DNA of 64,000 nt from Botrytis cinerea B05.10 (GCF_000143535.2 NC_037312.1:2542001-2606000), one strand, 5' to 3'. Shown: positions 24,653 through 35,405, numbered from the stretch's first letter. Numbers and translations are program-made. The notes: generated by a model not told the origin, from the sequence alone.

Positions 24653-25341
24653 ATGGCAATCAGTAGGTTGTCAACATGTACAATGCTACGAGGATTGCTT
24701 TCAGTAGTTTCCCGAGGCACCGTCCTTGAAAACGTTACTGCTGTGAATTCAAACTCAATCATTAAACGCAGCATTTGCAATACAACGCCATTATGGAAGA
24801 AAAAGATGCCCGACCGGCCAGCACCCATTGATGAAGCAGATTTTACTGAAGTATTTTTGCATGGCAGTGGGCCGGGAGGTCAGAAAATCGTAAGCCTGCC
24901 TGCCATTAAATCTGAAGTCGGGAGCTAGAACTCACCAATTCGTAGAATAAAACCTCTTCCGCAGTCCAGTTGAAACATATCCCAACAGGTATGGTCCTCA
25001 AAGTTCAAGCCACCCGTTCCCGTACACAGAATCGTAAAATCGCACGGCAAATGCTAGCAGAAAGGCTTGAGTTGTTGGAGAAGGGGAAGGAGAGCCGGGT
25101 TGCGATTGTAGGGGAGACCAAGAAGAAGAGGAAAAGCAGTGCCGTAAAGAAAAGTAAGAGAAAATATCGACTTCTGGCAGAAGAGAAAGCTATGAAAGCA
25201 GGTGAGGACAAGGCCCAGGAGGAGGGGGAGGAGGAGGAGGAGGAGAGGTTTGAGGAGGAGGATCTTGAGGATGGCCAAAGAGTCCTTGAAGATATGGAAA
25301 TGCCAGTGCAAGAGTCGCCGAGTAGAGGGAGTGGTCCTTGA
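24653..25341 (+). CDS. Mitochondrial GGQ-domain release-factor-like protein
   Basis: Exons 24653-24889 and 24946-25341 encode 210 residues. The GGQ motif (75-77) lies in GSGPGGQKI/NKTSSAVQLKH, the peptidyl-tRNA hydrolysis loop of class I release factors. It ends just before the only intron. There is no codon-recognition domain, so this is a short RF-like rescue protein of the MTRFR (C12orf65)/yeast Rso55/fission yeast Pth4 type, acting on stalled mitochondrial ribosomes. The first 50 residues have few acidic residues and contain Arg, Ser and Thr, consistent with a mitochondrial presequence. The C-terminus is Lys/Arg-rich then strongly acidic (Glu runs, about 185-200), as in fungal members. 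An alternative start at 24683 would shorten the presequence by ten residues. Confidence 0.85.
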
Positions 25342-25654
25342 TGCTGAAAAATACATTTAGACTTGTTGCCTTCATCAACATCGGAAAAGTTTTCATCGGA
25401 TTTTCGTGTAAAACCGTCTTACTATCGATGGTGGACATGTATATCCGCATGTATTATTGCTATTTCCGCTTCCCGCCCCTCTGTATGCATTGGAGGTATT
25501 ATATTTATCTACGTTGACAGCAGGTCTAACACTCAACTCGATTTGAGTCAAACCTTCAGCTCAATACAGGCATTCTGCCCGCCTTGGGTTGTCCATTCAT
25601 ATAATTCCGTATAATACTTCAGTATCGCTTTGGTCTTTACGAGAGACAATAACC

Positions 25655-26530
25655 ATGATGACAAGCTCAAGACTTTATGAGATTAATTCCTCCACTCAAC
25701 TCAATGTCTTCTCTTCAGGCACACTCAACTCCTCGCCAGCCTTAGTATTTCTACATTTTTGGGGTGGCTCCTCTAGCACCTATGCTCCTCTCATTACTCT
25801 ACTCTCCCCCAACTACTATTGCCTAGCTCTTGATTTCCGAGGCTGGGGTTCCTCTACCGGCCCACAAGATCCAGATGCGTACCATATCACGGATCTCTCC
25901 AGCGATATCTTCACTCTCATTCCCGAGACTCTCCCACCAAATCACCCATTCGTTCTGATCGGCCACTCAATGGGTGGAAAAGTTGCTATGCATCTCTCTT
26001 CCACCATTGAATCACTTTCTCCCACAAAATCTTTCCCAAGACTCCAAGCCCTCATACTTCTTGCGCCTGCTCCTCCTACGCCCCTGATTCTTCCAGAGGA
26101 AATGGCAAAGCAGCAGTTGACAGCCTATGATAGCATTGAAGCTGCTACTTTCGTCATTGCTCATGTTCTCTCTTCTTCACCTCTTCCTGAAAATGTGGTC
26201 AGTAGTTTAGCTGCGAATGCGCTAGCTGGAAACCAGTATGCGAAAGCAGCGTGGCCAAAATATGGGATGCAAGAGAATATATTGGAGGAGGCGAGGAACA
26301 TCACTTTGCCGACCTTGGTGTTTGCTGGTGGGGATGATAAGGTTGAAACGGTAGAAAGACTTAGGGAAACATTCCGTAACCTAAGTAGGGTGGCAGAGGA
26401 AAGGAAGTCATTAATGGTGTTGGAAGTAATTGGACATTTGATGATGTTGGAGGCTCCGGAGAAGCTGAGCCGTGAGATTCAAGGATTTGTTGATGGTGTT
26501 ATGCATGTGGTTAGTCAAATTAAGGATTAG
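25655..26530 (+). CDS. Alpha/beta hydrolase
   Basis: A single exon of 291 residues. The fold is shown by HFWGGSSSTY (oxyanion region, about 34-43), LDFRGWGSS (59-67), and the nucleophile elbow GHSMGG with Ser105. The acidic residue is in FAGGDD (Asp227 or Asp228), and the catalytic His is in VIGHLMMLEAPE (His261). This is the classical Ser-Asp-His triad of small soluble esterases and epoxide-hydrolase-like proteins. Substrate is unknown. The ATG at 25655 has a good context (ACCATGATG). No signal peptide is evident, so a cytosolic enzyme is likely. It converges with the F-box gene. Confidence 0.9.
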   Translation: MMTSSRLYEINSSTQLNVFSSGTLNSSPALVFLHFWGGSSSTYAPLITLLSPNYYCLALDFRGWGSSTGPQDPDAYHITDLSSDIFTLIPETLPPNHPFVLIGHSMGGKVAMHLSSTIESLSPTKSFPRLQALILLAPAPPTPLILPEEMAKQQLTAYDSIEAATFVIAHVLSSSPLPENVVSSLAANALAGNQYAKAAWPKYGMQENILEEARNITLPTLVFAGGDDKVETVERLRETFRNLSRVAEERKSLMVLEVIGHLMMLEAPEKLSREIQGFVDGVMHVVSQIKD

Positions 26531-26766
26531 AGACAGATTTGCTATTCAACATAGTTCTATACTGTAATTGTCAGGGGGTGCAATGAATGGAGATCGAATA
26601 TCACATAATGATTGCTATTGGAAGGGATACAACAAGACGACAAACATCCAGTATCTCTTCATTAAAAACACTACTGAAGAGGCAGCAGTTATTGTAAATG
26701 TTTTTCAAATGTTTCTGCTATCTATATAGACTACTTAAGAAAGAGTATGCGCTAGCCGGCAATTAT

Positions 26767-26913
26767 CTATATAACCTTTGCGCCATTCCCATATGAAACT
26801 TCCGTCCTAGCAGCATGTTTGATTAGTTCCCTGTTGCAGTAAAAGCAAAACTCCCCATTCGCGCCTTGGTGACATCCTACGCAACCCACTTGTCCCCATG
26901 CACTGGTCTTCAT
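26767..26913 (-). CDS. Small Cys-rich ORF, hypothetical
   Basis: 48 codons starting MKTSAWGQV, with a C-x2-C-x8-C-x2-C arrangement (CVGCHQ ... FCFYC) that could bind one zinc ion. It lies just downstream of the F-box/LRR stop on the same strand, so it could also be 3' UTR. No family recognised. Confidence 0.25.
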   Translation of the reverse strand: MKTSAWGQVGCVGCHQGANGEFCFYCNRELIKHAARTEVSYGNGAKVI

Positions 26914-26935
26914 ATCTAGTGATATTACATAAATT

Positions 26936-28766
26936 CTAATCAGATGCAGAATCAAACTCCGATTCCGCCACCTCTCTCAGCAGTGCGAAGTCAAACTTGC
27001 CATCCACTTTCGCGATCATTCCTTCTCGGATAAGTTGTAACTCTAAAGGTGCAAGATCTTGGTCGGAATTCTGACTCATGACTGAAAGTACAAGGCCTTG
27101 GTTTGTATCCCGTAAAGTCGAAACATAGGCCAGTAAGCCATCGAGAGTGAAACTAGAGATTGCAGCGATAGATACATCTCGCAAGTTATGCAATTTTGAC
27201 AAATAAGGCAAGATCTCATCTCCAATACCGTAACCTGAGAAGTGAAACTTTTCGAGAAGAGGAAGGCTTGTTGCGAGACGTTTGATTTCGTTACTGCTAA
27301 AATATTCAAACGATTCCATGATGGTGAGTTCCTTGAGCTTAGTGAGTTGACAAATGGATGTGAGAAGGTTATCAATATCATCTCTGACTCTAAATACCTC
27401 GTCCGAACCACCTCGGAGTTCAAGGATCTCGAGTTCAGTCTGGTGTGAGATCGCTCTATGAAATTCTGTATCATTGACAAGAGAAGGACCAGTGACTACC
27501 AACCGTTGCAGTCGGATATCGTTTCGTAGACAAACCTGCTTTAAAATGGCCGGGGCACAAACAATTTTGTTTAGAACCAACTCTCGGAGCTTCTCGCAGT
27601 GCCCCAGCCATTCGATGACTTCGAGAAATACGTCGTTCTCTGTAGCTTCCAAGTCCACCGTATTTTGACTATCCTCTAGATCAAGTGTCTCGAGCGCAGT
27701 ACATCTTTGAAGAATGTTGAGATTCTTGATGGCTTCCGAGTTGAGGCTCTGTAGCCTCAAGCTTTTCAGAGATTCAGAATGATGGTTTAAAGCGTTCAGA
27801 AAAAAAGGACCAATCCTGCAGTTAGACAAAACCTCGAGTGAAAGAAGACTGTTCTGTCTCAGGCCTTTTATAAATGATGCAGGATTGTGATCGGTATCAT
27901 CTGAACACACGAATATACGGATCTCATCAAAGTTAGGACAGTTTTTGGAGATTACCGCCGCTACGTTCTCATTCAATGATTTTCCGTCCCAAATAGTCAT
28001 CGATTTCAGTCTTGATAAGCGTCCTGCCCATATTGGTAATGCGACTGATGTGATGTCCCCAGAAAGATTCTCCAAAGCAACTGTTGTGTGGTTCTCATCC
28101 GCGCGTTCGCTAACATATCTTGTGATAGATTCTCCTATCAGGTTGAGAATATTTGTAGTGTTGAGTCGCCCTTGTGGACCTCTCTTAGATCGCCTTCTGG
28201 GTGTCCCATCTACACTTAGAAACTCTGCCATCTCATCAGCAAAGAAGTTATCCCTCGCAGCGGATCGGAAGGTGCCATCATCGAGAAGATTCGAAAGATT
28301 AGTCAGATCGAGCGATCGTATATATAGACAGTACGGATAGGCGGTAGTTCCTAAACTAGAGCGTACAATGGATTGCCATGATTTTGCCCACTTCGAAGCC
28401 GCGCTGTGTTTAGAATTGTGCTTTTGGATTTTTGACCACTCAGGAGCTTCCCCTTCACTGCTAATTATTCTCAGATATTCATTATGTGATCTTCAGAGGT
28501 CAGCTAAGAGCTCAGTGTTGGAAATGAACTTCTGGGTAAGATACCTACCTATATAGCCATTGCAATGCCGAGCCAATCAATTGTTTTCCAGAGATAGCAC
28601 AGTTAAAAAGAACTCCAAATTCAAGTTGAATGGCTAACTCTTCGCATATCTGAAGAAGTATATCTCCTGGTAGATTCATGCTTCTCTGCTCGTGAGGTGT
28701 AATCTGGCGTGCTGGACTAGAGATAGTATCTTTGGGATTTGCCTCGATTTCGAGCTTCACAGACAT
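26936..28766 (-). CDS. F-box / leucine-rich-repeat protein
   Basis: Exons 28766-28549 and 28490-26936 encode 590 residues. Residues 31-73 (NLPGDILLQICEELA ... ALQWLYR) are an F-box, which would bind Skp1 in an SCF ubiquitin ligase. The rest is a long series of irregular leucine-rich repeats, for example LKSLRLQSL, ALETLDLEDS, LEILELRGG, LKELTIMES and LRDVSIAAIS, which would recognise a substrate. The ATG at 28766 precedes the F-box by 30 residues; upstream in-frame codons are not ATG. It is divergent from RAD9, with 424 nt between starts. The target is unknown. Such proteins are numerous and fast-evolving in fungi. Confidence 0.82.
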
Positions 28767-29190
28767 TGTATCGCAGCACTGATCGGTGACCAATTCCTCC
28801 TGGTAAACAGATAATGGTTAATATTTTAGTTGTTGTCAGTAAGTTGAAATATATTGAGACCTGGAAAATGATAAATAAAAGTTGAATGGACGTAATGTGA
28901 ATTTCAATTGCAGATATTCATCCTTAAGCATTTGTGACTGTCATAGATGGAGACGCGGGGCAAATCGCGTAATCAGGCAGGACGCGATAGATAACACGTG
29001 ATTCCGACTTCCTGGGAATATCCAGTTCAATTCAGTTCACATTTCACTTCACTACCTACTTGTACGTACCAGATACATCCCATACATATCACAATATAAA
29101 TCAATCCTGTTGTTCAGATTTTCTTGAGTTTCTGGGAGACAATTTACATTCGCCACACCCTTAAAAGCTTGTATTCAAGTGATATTAATC

Positions 29191-30842
29191 ATGGCGATCC
29201 TGACTTTCACACTCAATCCAGATGCTCTGGGGAAATTTCATGACGCGCTCGTGTGTCTTGGGAAATTCAGTGAAACAGTATCTATCGAAGCTACTCATAG
29301 TAGGGTAGGTTTAGATATTTGATTATTGTATATAGTTGCTAATGCTGTCTATAGCTTATCTTGACGACGCTCAATTCAACAAAGTCCGCTTATGCTTCCT
29401 TTACATTGGTGGGAAATAAGTTCTTCTCTAAGTATCAATATACGCCACTGCGCAATGGTCGCCAAACGCCGGAAAAGTTTAGCTGCAAGATTTACAACAA
29501 AGTATGCCTTCATTTCGTACAATATCAAGATTTTAGTTAATTGTTCGATAGGCTCTACTCGCGGTTTTTAAGGGTCGCATCGGAGGTGATGTTTTCAAGG
29601 AAAAAGATACTGCCATAGAAAAGTGTGACGTTTCGATTGAGGATGGAGACGGGGCAACAAAAAGTCGTTTTATCGTAAAGATTTTATGTAGACACGGTAA
29701 ATCAAGAATTATAATGATAAAACCTTCTTTTACTAACCAACGCACCACAATTAGGGGTCTTGAAAATTTATCGACTAAACTTTGAAGCAGTTCCCCCCCT
29801 GCATGCTTTATTTTCAAGCGAAGCAGCTAACAATAGCTGGTCGATCTCTTCCAAAACGCTGCGCGAGTTTGCAGAGCACTTCGGACCAGGCACTGAACAA
29901 CTCGATATTTTCTCGCTTGATGGCCGCGTGAGTCTCACTAGTTTCACGGAAAAAATCATGTCCGGGAATGGCAAGTTTCACCTCGATCCGAAAAACCGAT
30001 TAGATCACTGACTTTTCTGTAGAAGTTCTGAAGCAGCCTTTGCGCACCACAATAGCCGTGGAGACTTTGGAGTTCGTCGAGTTCACTGTCGAAGAGCAAC
30101 TGCATATTGTTATCAGTGTCAAAGACTTTAAATCAATCATCGCGCATGCCGGGATAAGCAACACGAATATCAGAGCTCTATACTCCAACCCTTCTAGTCC
30201 AATGCAGCTTACCTATAGAGAGGGTGGAATGCAGTGTGAATTTATCCTTATGACAACTGGTGAAGCGAGAGCGACGTCGGCAACGCCAGCTATAAACGGA
30301 AGTCGAGCAGCTTCAAGGAAACCGGTTATAAGGCAGCCCCTAGAAGCCGCATCGAGTCTAAAAAGAACTAGGTCAGGTTCCGAAATGGCTGCACCGGTTG
30401 GTCCAAACCCAAGTCTAGTTCGGGAAAACACAAGGAGAAAGGCTTCTAGACCTTCACCACCTCCTCCACAACCTAGCATCCAATCACAAGCGCTATTCAT
30501 GCCGGCGAACGATGACGATCGTAGATGGGACCCTGTTGATTATGAGGACGAGGACAATGAAATGCTTTTGTGGGATGCGACTGCGGACGTAAGTTTGGAC
30601 GAGATTTGCCGAGACTGTCTCTAACACTTCACAGGAATCGTCAGCTGGTGACCCAAGTCGTAGACTGCAAGAGACCCAAAATAAGAGTAATCCCGAAGAC
30701 TCGATTCCACCCAACGAAAAGTACATAACTGTGCCGACACAACGTGTGGCCCCAACTCAGCGACTATCACAAGTAAGTAACCAAATCTTACATCCAAGTA
30801 GTTTATTAATAGCATTAGCTTCGAGGTTTATTTGACGAGTGA
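29191..30842 (+). CDS. rad9: Rad9, subunit of the 9-1-1 checkpoint clamp
   Basis: Exons 29191-29304, 29355-29501, 29552-29696, 29755-29970, 30023-30588, 30635-30772 and 30819-30842 encode 449 residues. Rad9, with Rad1 and Hus1, forms a PCNA-like clamp loaded at damaged DNA to activate the ATR-type checkpoint kinase. The N-terminal two-thirds is the clamp fold (LNPDALGKFHDALVCLGKF at the start, then CRHGVLKIYRL, SSKTLREFAEHFGPG, VEFTVEEQLHIVISVKDFK and MQLTYREGGMQCEFILMTT). The tail is Ser/Pro-rich and disordered, as expected for the phosphorylated tail, and ends LRGLFDE. Intron 4 (29971-30022) begins with GC rather than GT: GGGAATG|GCAAGT. This gives the conserved join GNEVLKQPL, whereas reading through gives a stop. 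Confidence 0.92.
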
Positions 30843-31065
30843 TCTCTTGGGTCAATTCTTAAAAGGAAGAGGCTTAGATGGGGCGCAGGTCGTCTGGACT
30901 GGATGGGAGTCAAGCCCGGGCATGATTCCAAGATATATGGCGTGCGTTTTCACGCTCACATGTGAGTTACCAGGGTACATTAAATTTTGGCGTCGACATG
31001 AACAGGCCAAGGAGAACAAGCAGGAAGCTTGTTAAAATAATGATTTGCCCATCTTATTTCGGCTA

Positions 31066-32154
31066 TCATGAATTTAGGCAGATCCAGCTGGTAGCGCAGC
31101 CAGTGCCAATGTATGAGATACTTGCTCCCGGTGGCAAATACCTAGAGGATGCCACCACATTCCAGGTATCCTTCACATCTCCATCTTTCGTTTTTGGTCC
31201 GCAGTTCCCGTGCTCGCCCCATCCCCATGCACATACTTCGCCTTCTGCCGTGAGTGCCAGACCATGCTCACTGCCAATCGCAATCTGAAGCACGGGCGGT
31301 AACTGTGATGGGGCTAATTGCCCATGGTCATTTTTTCCCCAACACAAAAGAGCTTTGTTTGCTTGTAGAAGTAAAATACTTCCCCATGTACTTCCAACAT
31401 CAGTCCAACCCACTATTTTATCTGGTGCTGAAGATCTAATGTTCCACTTATCAGATCCTAAAATTTTATGTTGACCACTCGAGGACTCCGCCAAAAGATA
31501 TGTGAACTCCCTTCCGCAGACAGCTCTAACAACATTGAAATTAAGACCTTCAATCTTGCGAGGAGCATACATAATGCCGACAGGTTCACCAATTTGTCCT
31601 TTTCGGCCACTTCCCCAACCATAAACGTCCCCATTACTTAAAACAGCCACCACATGACTGACAGAAGTGGCAAGGTCGACGACTTGCAAACCAGTTGGTG
31701 GAAAATCCTTAATCAGCTGAGGATTAGATGATCGAAACAAAAATTCTCCCAGGCCTAGTTCCCCTTTATTTCCTGTCCCAAAAGAATAAATCTTCGTCGC
31801 ATGACCATCTTCATCTTGCTGGACGATGATGGACGCTTCCCAAGTTGCTGCACACAAAACTACTGGTGCTTCATTGATTGTGGAATCATCCGAAAGTTTC
31901 ACGCGTCGAAATGTGGAATGGGAAGAGTGCGAATCAGGAGTGAGCCCACAAGCTCCGTTGGATGAATCGCCCGAGCAATATAATTTACCTGAAGTCGATA
32001 ACATGAGGGTATGATTACCTCCAGCTCTGATTTGCTGGACTCCTCCAGGTACATCATCCTCGAACAGAACTGGTTTTGGAACTGACACATCTTCTTTATG
32101 GCCTATTCCAAGTTGTCCTGAGCCATTTGAGCCGATGGCGTATACCATGGACAT
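31066..32154 (-). CDS. ATS1: ATS1/KTI13-like RCC1-repeat protein
   Basis: A single exon of 362 residues made of RCC1-type beta-propeller repeats: YAIGSNGSGQLGIGH near the start, then YSFGTGNKGELGLGE, VYGWGSGRKGQIGEP, LCWGKNDHGQL and CAWGWGEHGNCGP. Length and short repeat number fit budding yeast Ats1/Kti13, which binds the Kti11/Dph3 zinc protein and supports diphthamide formation on eEF2 and Elongator-dependent tRNA wobble modification. Assignment to this subfamily rather than a generic RCC1 protein is inferred from size and repeats. ATGs at 32154 and 32148 are both possible. It converges with RAD9 (223 nt) and is divergent from RPL7 (377 nt between starts). Confidence 0.8.
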   Translation of the reverse strand: MSMVYAIGSNGSGQLGIGHKEDVSVPKPVLFEDDVPGGVQQIRAGGNHTLMLSTSGKLYCSGDSSNGACGLTPDSHSSHSTFRRVKLSDDSTINEAPVVLCAATWEASIIVQQDEDGHATKIYSFGTGNKGELGLGEFLFRSSNPQLIKDFPPTGLQVVDLATSVSHVVAVLSNGDVYGWGSGRKGQIGEPVGIMYAPRKIEGLNFNVVRAVCGREFTYLLAESSSGQHKILGSDKWNIRSSAPDKIVGWTDVGSTWGSILLLQANKALLCWGKNDHGQLAPSQLPPVLQIAIGSEHGLALTAEGEVCAWGWGEHGNCGPKTKDGDVKDTWNVVASSRYLPPGASISYIGTGCATSWICLNS

Positions 32155-32531
32155 TATTGAATACCGACTTTCTGGTGATGCAAAATACCTGGAGGTAATT
32201 TTAACCTTCTGAGACTAGATTAGACTAAATTCAAATATTGGAGTACTCTTGAATAAGTCTTGAAATTTTCTTCTGTGAGCTTCAAAGTTAACATGGAGAT
32301 AAGTCGAGAGATTAATTTGACCACGATCTGAAGTTCTCTCGCTCTCACTGATAGATATACCACGTGACATCGGTGTCAGCACAGTTCCTGGGATCCGGAG
32401 CTAGTTCTGCTAGCTTCGTTTTAAGCGAGAAAACTTTCACACATCCAGTTTTGCAATAAAGTTTTCGCATTCACAGTCGATTTGTTTTTTCCTTTCGATA
32501 CGACAACCTCGAAAATCGACAATCCGCCACG

Positions 32532-33991
32532 ATGTCTGCCACGTAAGAATCTCCCCAAAAACTCCTTCGAAGAGTCAATCGATTGTGTTGGATTCAGATA
32601 TGGTCGCGTTCCTCTCGAAAGCTGGAACCTGAAAATGGTTTCCAGCTCGAACTGTCCTAAGCCACTCCCTCGTTGATTCAGGTCCTTGGACTTGCACTTC
32701 GAGAGATGTAGTATGGGGTCTTGGGGCTGAAGATGAAAATTTTCTCCCTTAAAACAATTGTCACACAAGGATGGAAATGCAATGGTATCTCTCAAGGACC
32801 ATGAAAACATTCAATTATGCTGTGCATATTTCTTGGGTATTTGCCAAGGTTTTGTTGGATGAGAATATTTGTCAACCGAGTTCTGCGATTCTGCCTTCGT
32901 GGGAAGAGGGGTCGTCGAGACTGGTTCTTTTTTCACCGATTAAAGTCATTACAGTCGAGTTTGCCTTTTGCGAGAATGCTGCGCTATAGTTGCAATTCCC
33001 TCTCGGCGCTCTTCTCCATACTTATGTATGCGGGACACAAGACTAATATTTGATATAGAACCACCCCAACTGCCCAGCAGGTTCTCATCCCTGAGACTCT
33101 CTTGAAGAAGCGCAAGAGTCAAGCCAAGGAGAGAGAGGCAAAGGCCGCTGAGACCGAGAAGGTCAAGAAGGTACATGATAACCCAATCCCAACACTACAT
33201 GGCATGTGTTACTCTACATGATGCATAAACAACCATGTTTGCGACTAGACTTTACGTCGATGTTGTCCAAATTAACCATCTTTCGGGTCTGACAAACGAT
33301 TAACACATGCCATTGGTGTCTACAACTATATATGACCTCGAGACTAACCTTTCACGTCATATAGGCCAACAAGGAGAAGCGTGGTGTCATCTTCAAGCGT
33401 GCTGAGAAGTACGTCAAGGAGTACCGTGATGAGGAGCGTGAGAAGATCCGTCTTGCTCGTGTCGCCAAGCAATCTGGTTCTTTCTACATCCCAGCTGAGC
33501 CCAAGTTGGTCTTCGTTATCCGTATCAAGGGTATCAACAAGATCGCACCAAAGCCCCGCAAGATCCTCCAGCTCCTCCGTCTTCTTCAAATCAACAACGG
33601 TGTCTTCGTTCGCATGACCAAGGCTACCCTCGAGATGCTTAAGGTCGTTGAGCCATGGATCGCCTATGGTTACCCCAACCTCAAGACCGTCCGTGAGCTC
33701 GTCTACAAGCGTGGTTACGGAAAGGTCGACAAGCAACGTATTGCTCTTACCGACAACTCCATCATCGAGACCAGCCTCGGCAAGTACGGTATCGTCTGTA
33801 TGGAAGATTTGATCCACGAGATCTTCACCGTCGGCCCCAACTTCAAGCAAGCTGCCAACTTCCTCTGGCCATTCAAGCTCAGCAACCCAACTGGTGGTTT
33901 CCGCCCAAGAAAGTTCAACCACTACGTTCTTGGTGGTGACCTCGGTAACCGTGAGGACAAGATCAACGCTTTGGTCAGACAAATGAACTAA
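32532..33991 (+). CDS. RPL7: 60S ribosomal protein L7 (uL30)
   Basis: Exons 32532-32542, 33059-33170 and 33365-33991 encode 249 residues, the normal size. The first exon is only 11 nt (Met-Ser-Ala plus two bases), a pattern common in fungal ribosomal protein genes. The lysine-rich N-terminal extension ([18 protein letters not shown]) leads into the uL30 domain with [32 protein letters not shown] and [18 protein letters not shown], ending [18 protein letters not shown]. Codon use in exon 3 is strongly biased to C-ending codons, as expected for high expression. Intron 1 is 516 nt. Intron 2 is 194 nt and carries a C/D-box snoRNA. Confidence 0.97.
33204..33308 (+). ncRNA. Intronic C/D-box snoRNA, snR39B-like guide
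   Basis: Inside RPL7 intron 2. Box C-like ATGATGC is at 33218-33224 and box D CTGA at 33289-33292. The 14 bases before box D (ACCATCTTTCGGGT, 33275-33288) are complementary to the conserved LSU rRNA sequence ACCCGAAAGATGGT. The fifth-base rule from box D points to the G of CCCG, which is Gm805 in yeast 25S rRNA (guided there by snR39B). An 8-bp external stem is visible: ATGTGTTA (33204-33211) with TAACACAT (33301-33308). Weaker D'/C' candidates are CTAG and CGATGTT (33245-33264). Budding yeast RPL7 introns also host snoRNAs of this neighbourhood (snR39, snR59). Box C differs by one base from consensus. Confidence 0.8.
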
Positions 33992-34550
33992 AGTTGGTGA
34001 TGGGACGGGATGTTTTTCTTTGGCTTAGCGTTTACTGGCATGTATGGCGTATAAGAAACCAAAAGAATGATACACTTCTATGAAATAATTGATACCATTT
34101 TGATTTTATTGCGAAATAACTTATACTTCTTACTGTGTCTGTGCTGTTGTATTTCATGCGTACCTCATCACCATCATCACCAGTCTCCATGAATTGTAAA
34201 GCATTGTTCTCAAAATGATTGCTCTAAATGTCTTCTAGCATTTATGTGACTATGTAAGATCCTCCCATGTTCTTTTTTCTCTTGCAGAGAACAAAGCTTC
34301 CCTTGCCTTGCTCAGTAAAATTTCAGAAACATGGTATGTAATGACAATGCATACAAGACCTTGCCGAAAGCAATGGGTAACATCATGTGTAAATTTAAGA
34401 AATTCTCCTTGTGATATTAATGCCCTTGTGAGTGCTAATCTGTTGCTTAACACCGCGTGGCCTCAGACCATACCATTCACGCCAAATCCAAACCCCAAAT
34501 GGTATATCGTATCTAGTAACTTACATTACACTCATCGATCCTCTTCAAAC

Positions 34551-35405
34551 TCAAAACTTGATGTCGAAGCTTGTTCCACAACCACAACTGCTAGTCGCGG
34601 CTGGGTTATCAACAATCTTGAACTCGGAACCGATCAACTTGATTTCGTAATCTATTCTGCTACCCTTCAAGGCATCGAGACTGAACACGTCCATAACTAC
34701 ACTAGCGTGGGATTGATCACTGATATAGCTGAATACTGTATCATCTTCGCGAAGATCCAACGTGGTTGGATTATTTGATTTCGGGGGAGTAGATGACGTA
34801 GGCATAGCATTTGGATCGGTGGATGAGGTGTTCAGAGCAGGCGAAGATTCTTCTTGAACAGTATTCTTCGAAAAGAGATCTCGGGATATGTTGGCGGGGA
34901 GGTCGCACAGCGACATTACATATTGGAACCCATGGCAACCCCCCGATTGAACTTCGACTCGAAGAGCAAGGTTGGGATTGTTCTCTTTCTTGCGGAGTTG
35001 TTGCAAACGCTGTGAGCAAGTTGTCAGTATATCGTTCGGTTTTAAACAAGGCACATGAAATAGGAAGGCAATGATACATACATCTGCAGCGCGCGATGTG
35101 ATTTCGATCTTCTGTTCTGTACCATCATCATTCTTTTGTGGATTGAATGTTGTGACGGTAGCTTTTCGTGTCCTAGTGATCGAGAAACATCTCACGGGAT
35201 TCCTCAATATTCCATTCTGCTTGAGAGCATATGTCGACTGTAAGGGAGTACCCAGACGTGGAACAAGAAAATCGAAGACTGGACGCGGGGTGTTTTGGTG
35301 GAATGACCGGGTTGTTGTGGCGGTCTTTATAAATCCTTGAACTACTGATGTGGGAGTTGTAGAGGTAAGTCCAGCACATCTACGTGTAAGAGAATGAGTC
35401 GCCAT
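34551..35405 (-). CDS. ISA2: Iron-sulfur cluster assembly protein Isa2
   Basis: Exons 35405-35082 and 35009-34551 encode 260 residues. Isa2 is an A-type assembly factor of the mitochondrial matrix that acts with Isa1 and Iba57 in maturing [4Fe-4S] proteins such as aconitase and lipoate synthase. The conserved cysteines are present: Cys133 in SGGCHGFQY, and Cys250 and Cys252 in SCGCGTSFDIKF. The first hundred residues are rich in Arg, Ser and Thr with few acidic residues, a long mitochondrial presequence. Between the conserved halves is a Ser/Thr/Pro/Asn-rich insert (about 155-190), usual in fungal Isa2. The intron (35010-35081) joins SRAAD to RLQQLR. It converges with RPL7. Confidence 0.92.
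   Translation of the reverse strand: MATHSLTRRCAGLTSTTPTSVVQGFIKTATTTRSFHQNTPRPVFDFLVPRLGTPLQSTYALKQNGILRNPVRCFSITRTRKATVTTFNPQKNDDGTEQKIEITSRAADVCIIAFLFHVPCLKPNDILTTCSQRLQQLRKKENNPNLALRVEVQSGGCHGFQYVMSLCDLPANISRDLFSKNTVQEESSPALNTSSTDPNAMPTSSTPPKSNNPTTLDLREDDTVFSYISDQSHASVVMDVFSLDALKGSRIDYEIKLIGSEFKIVDNPAATSSCGCGTSFDIKF

Noticed and set aside
30832..31035. 67-codon + strand frame after RAD9
   Set aside because: It overlaps the last RAD9 exon in another frame, and the clamp protein clearly ends at 30842.
32543..33058. Second snoRNA in RPL7 intron 1
   Set aside because: I looked for paired C and D boxes with an rRNA-matching guide and found none convincing, despite the intron's 516-nt length.
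33344..33982. 212-codon minus-strand frame rich in Asp, Leu and Val
   Set aside because: It is the antisense shadow of RPL7 exon 3, caused by that gene's biased codon use.
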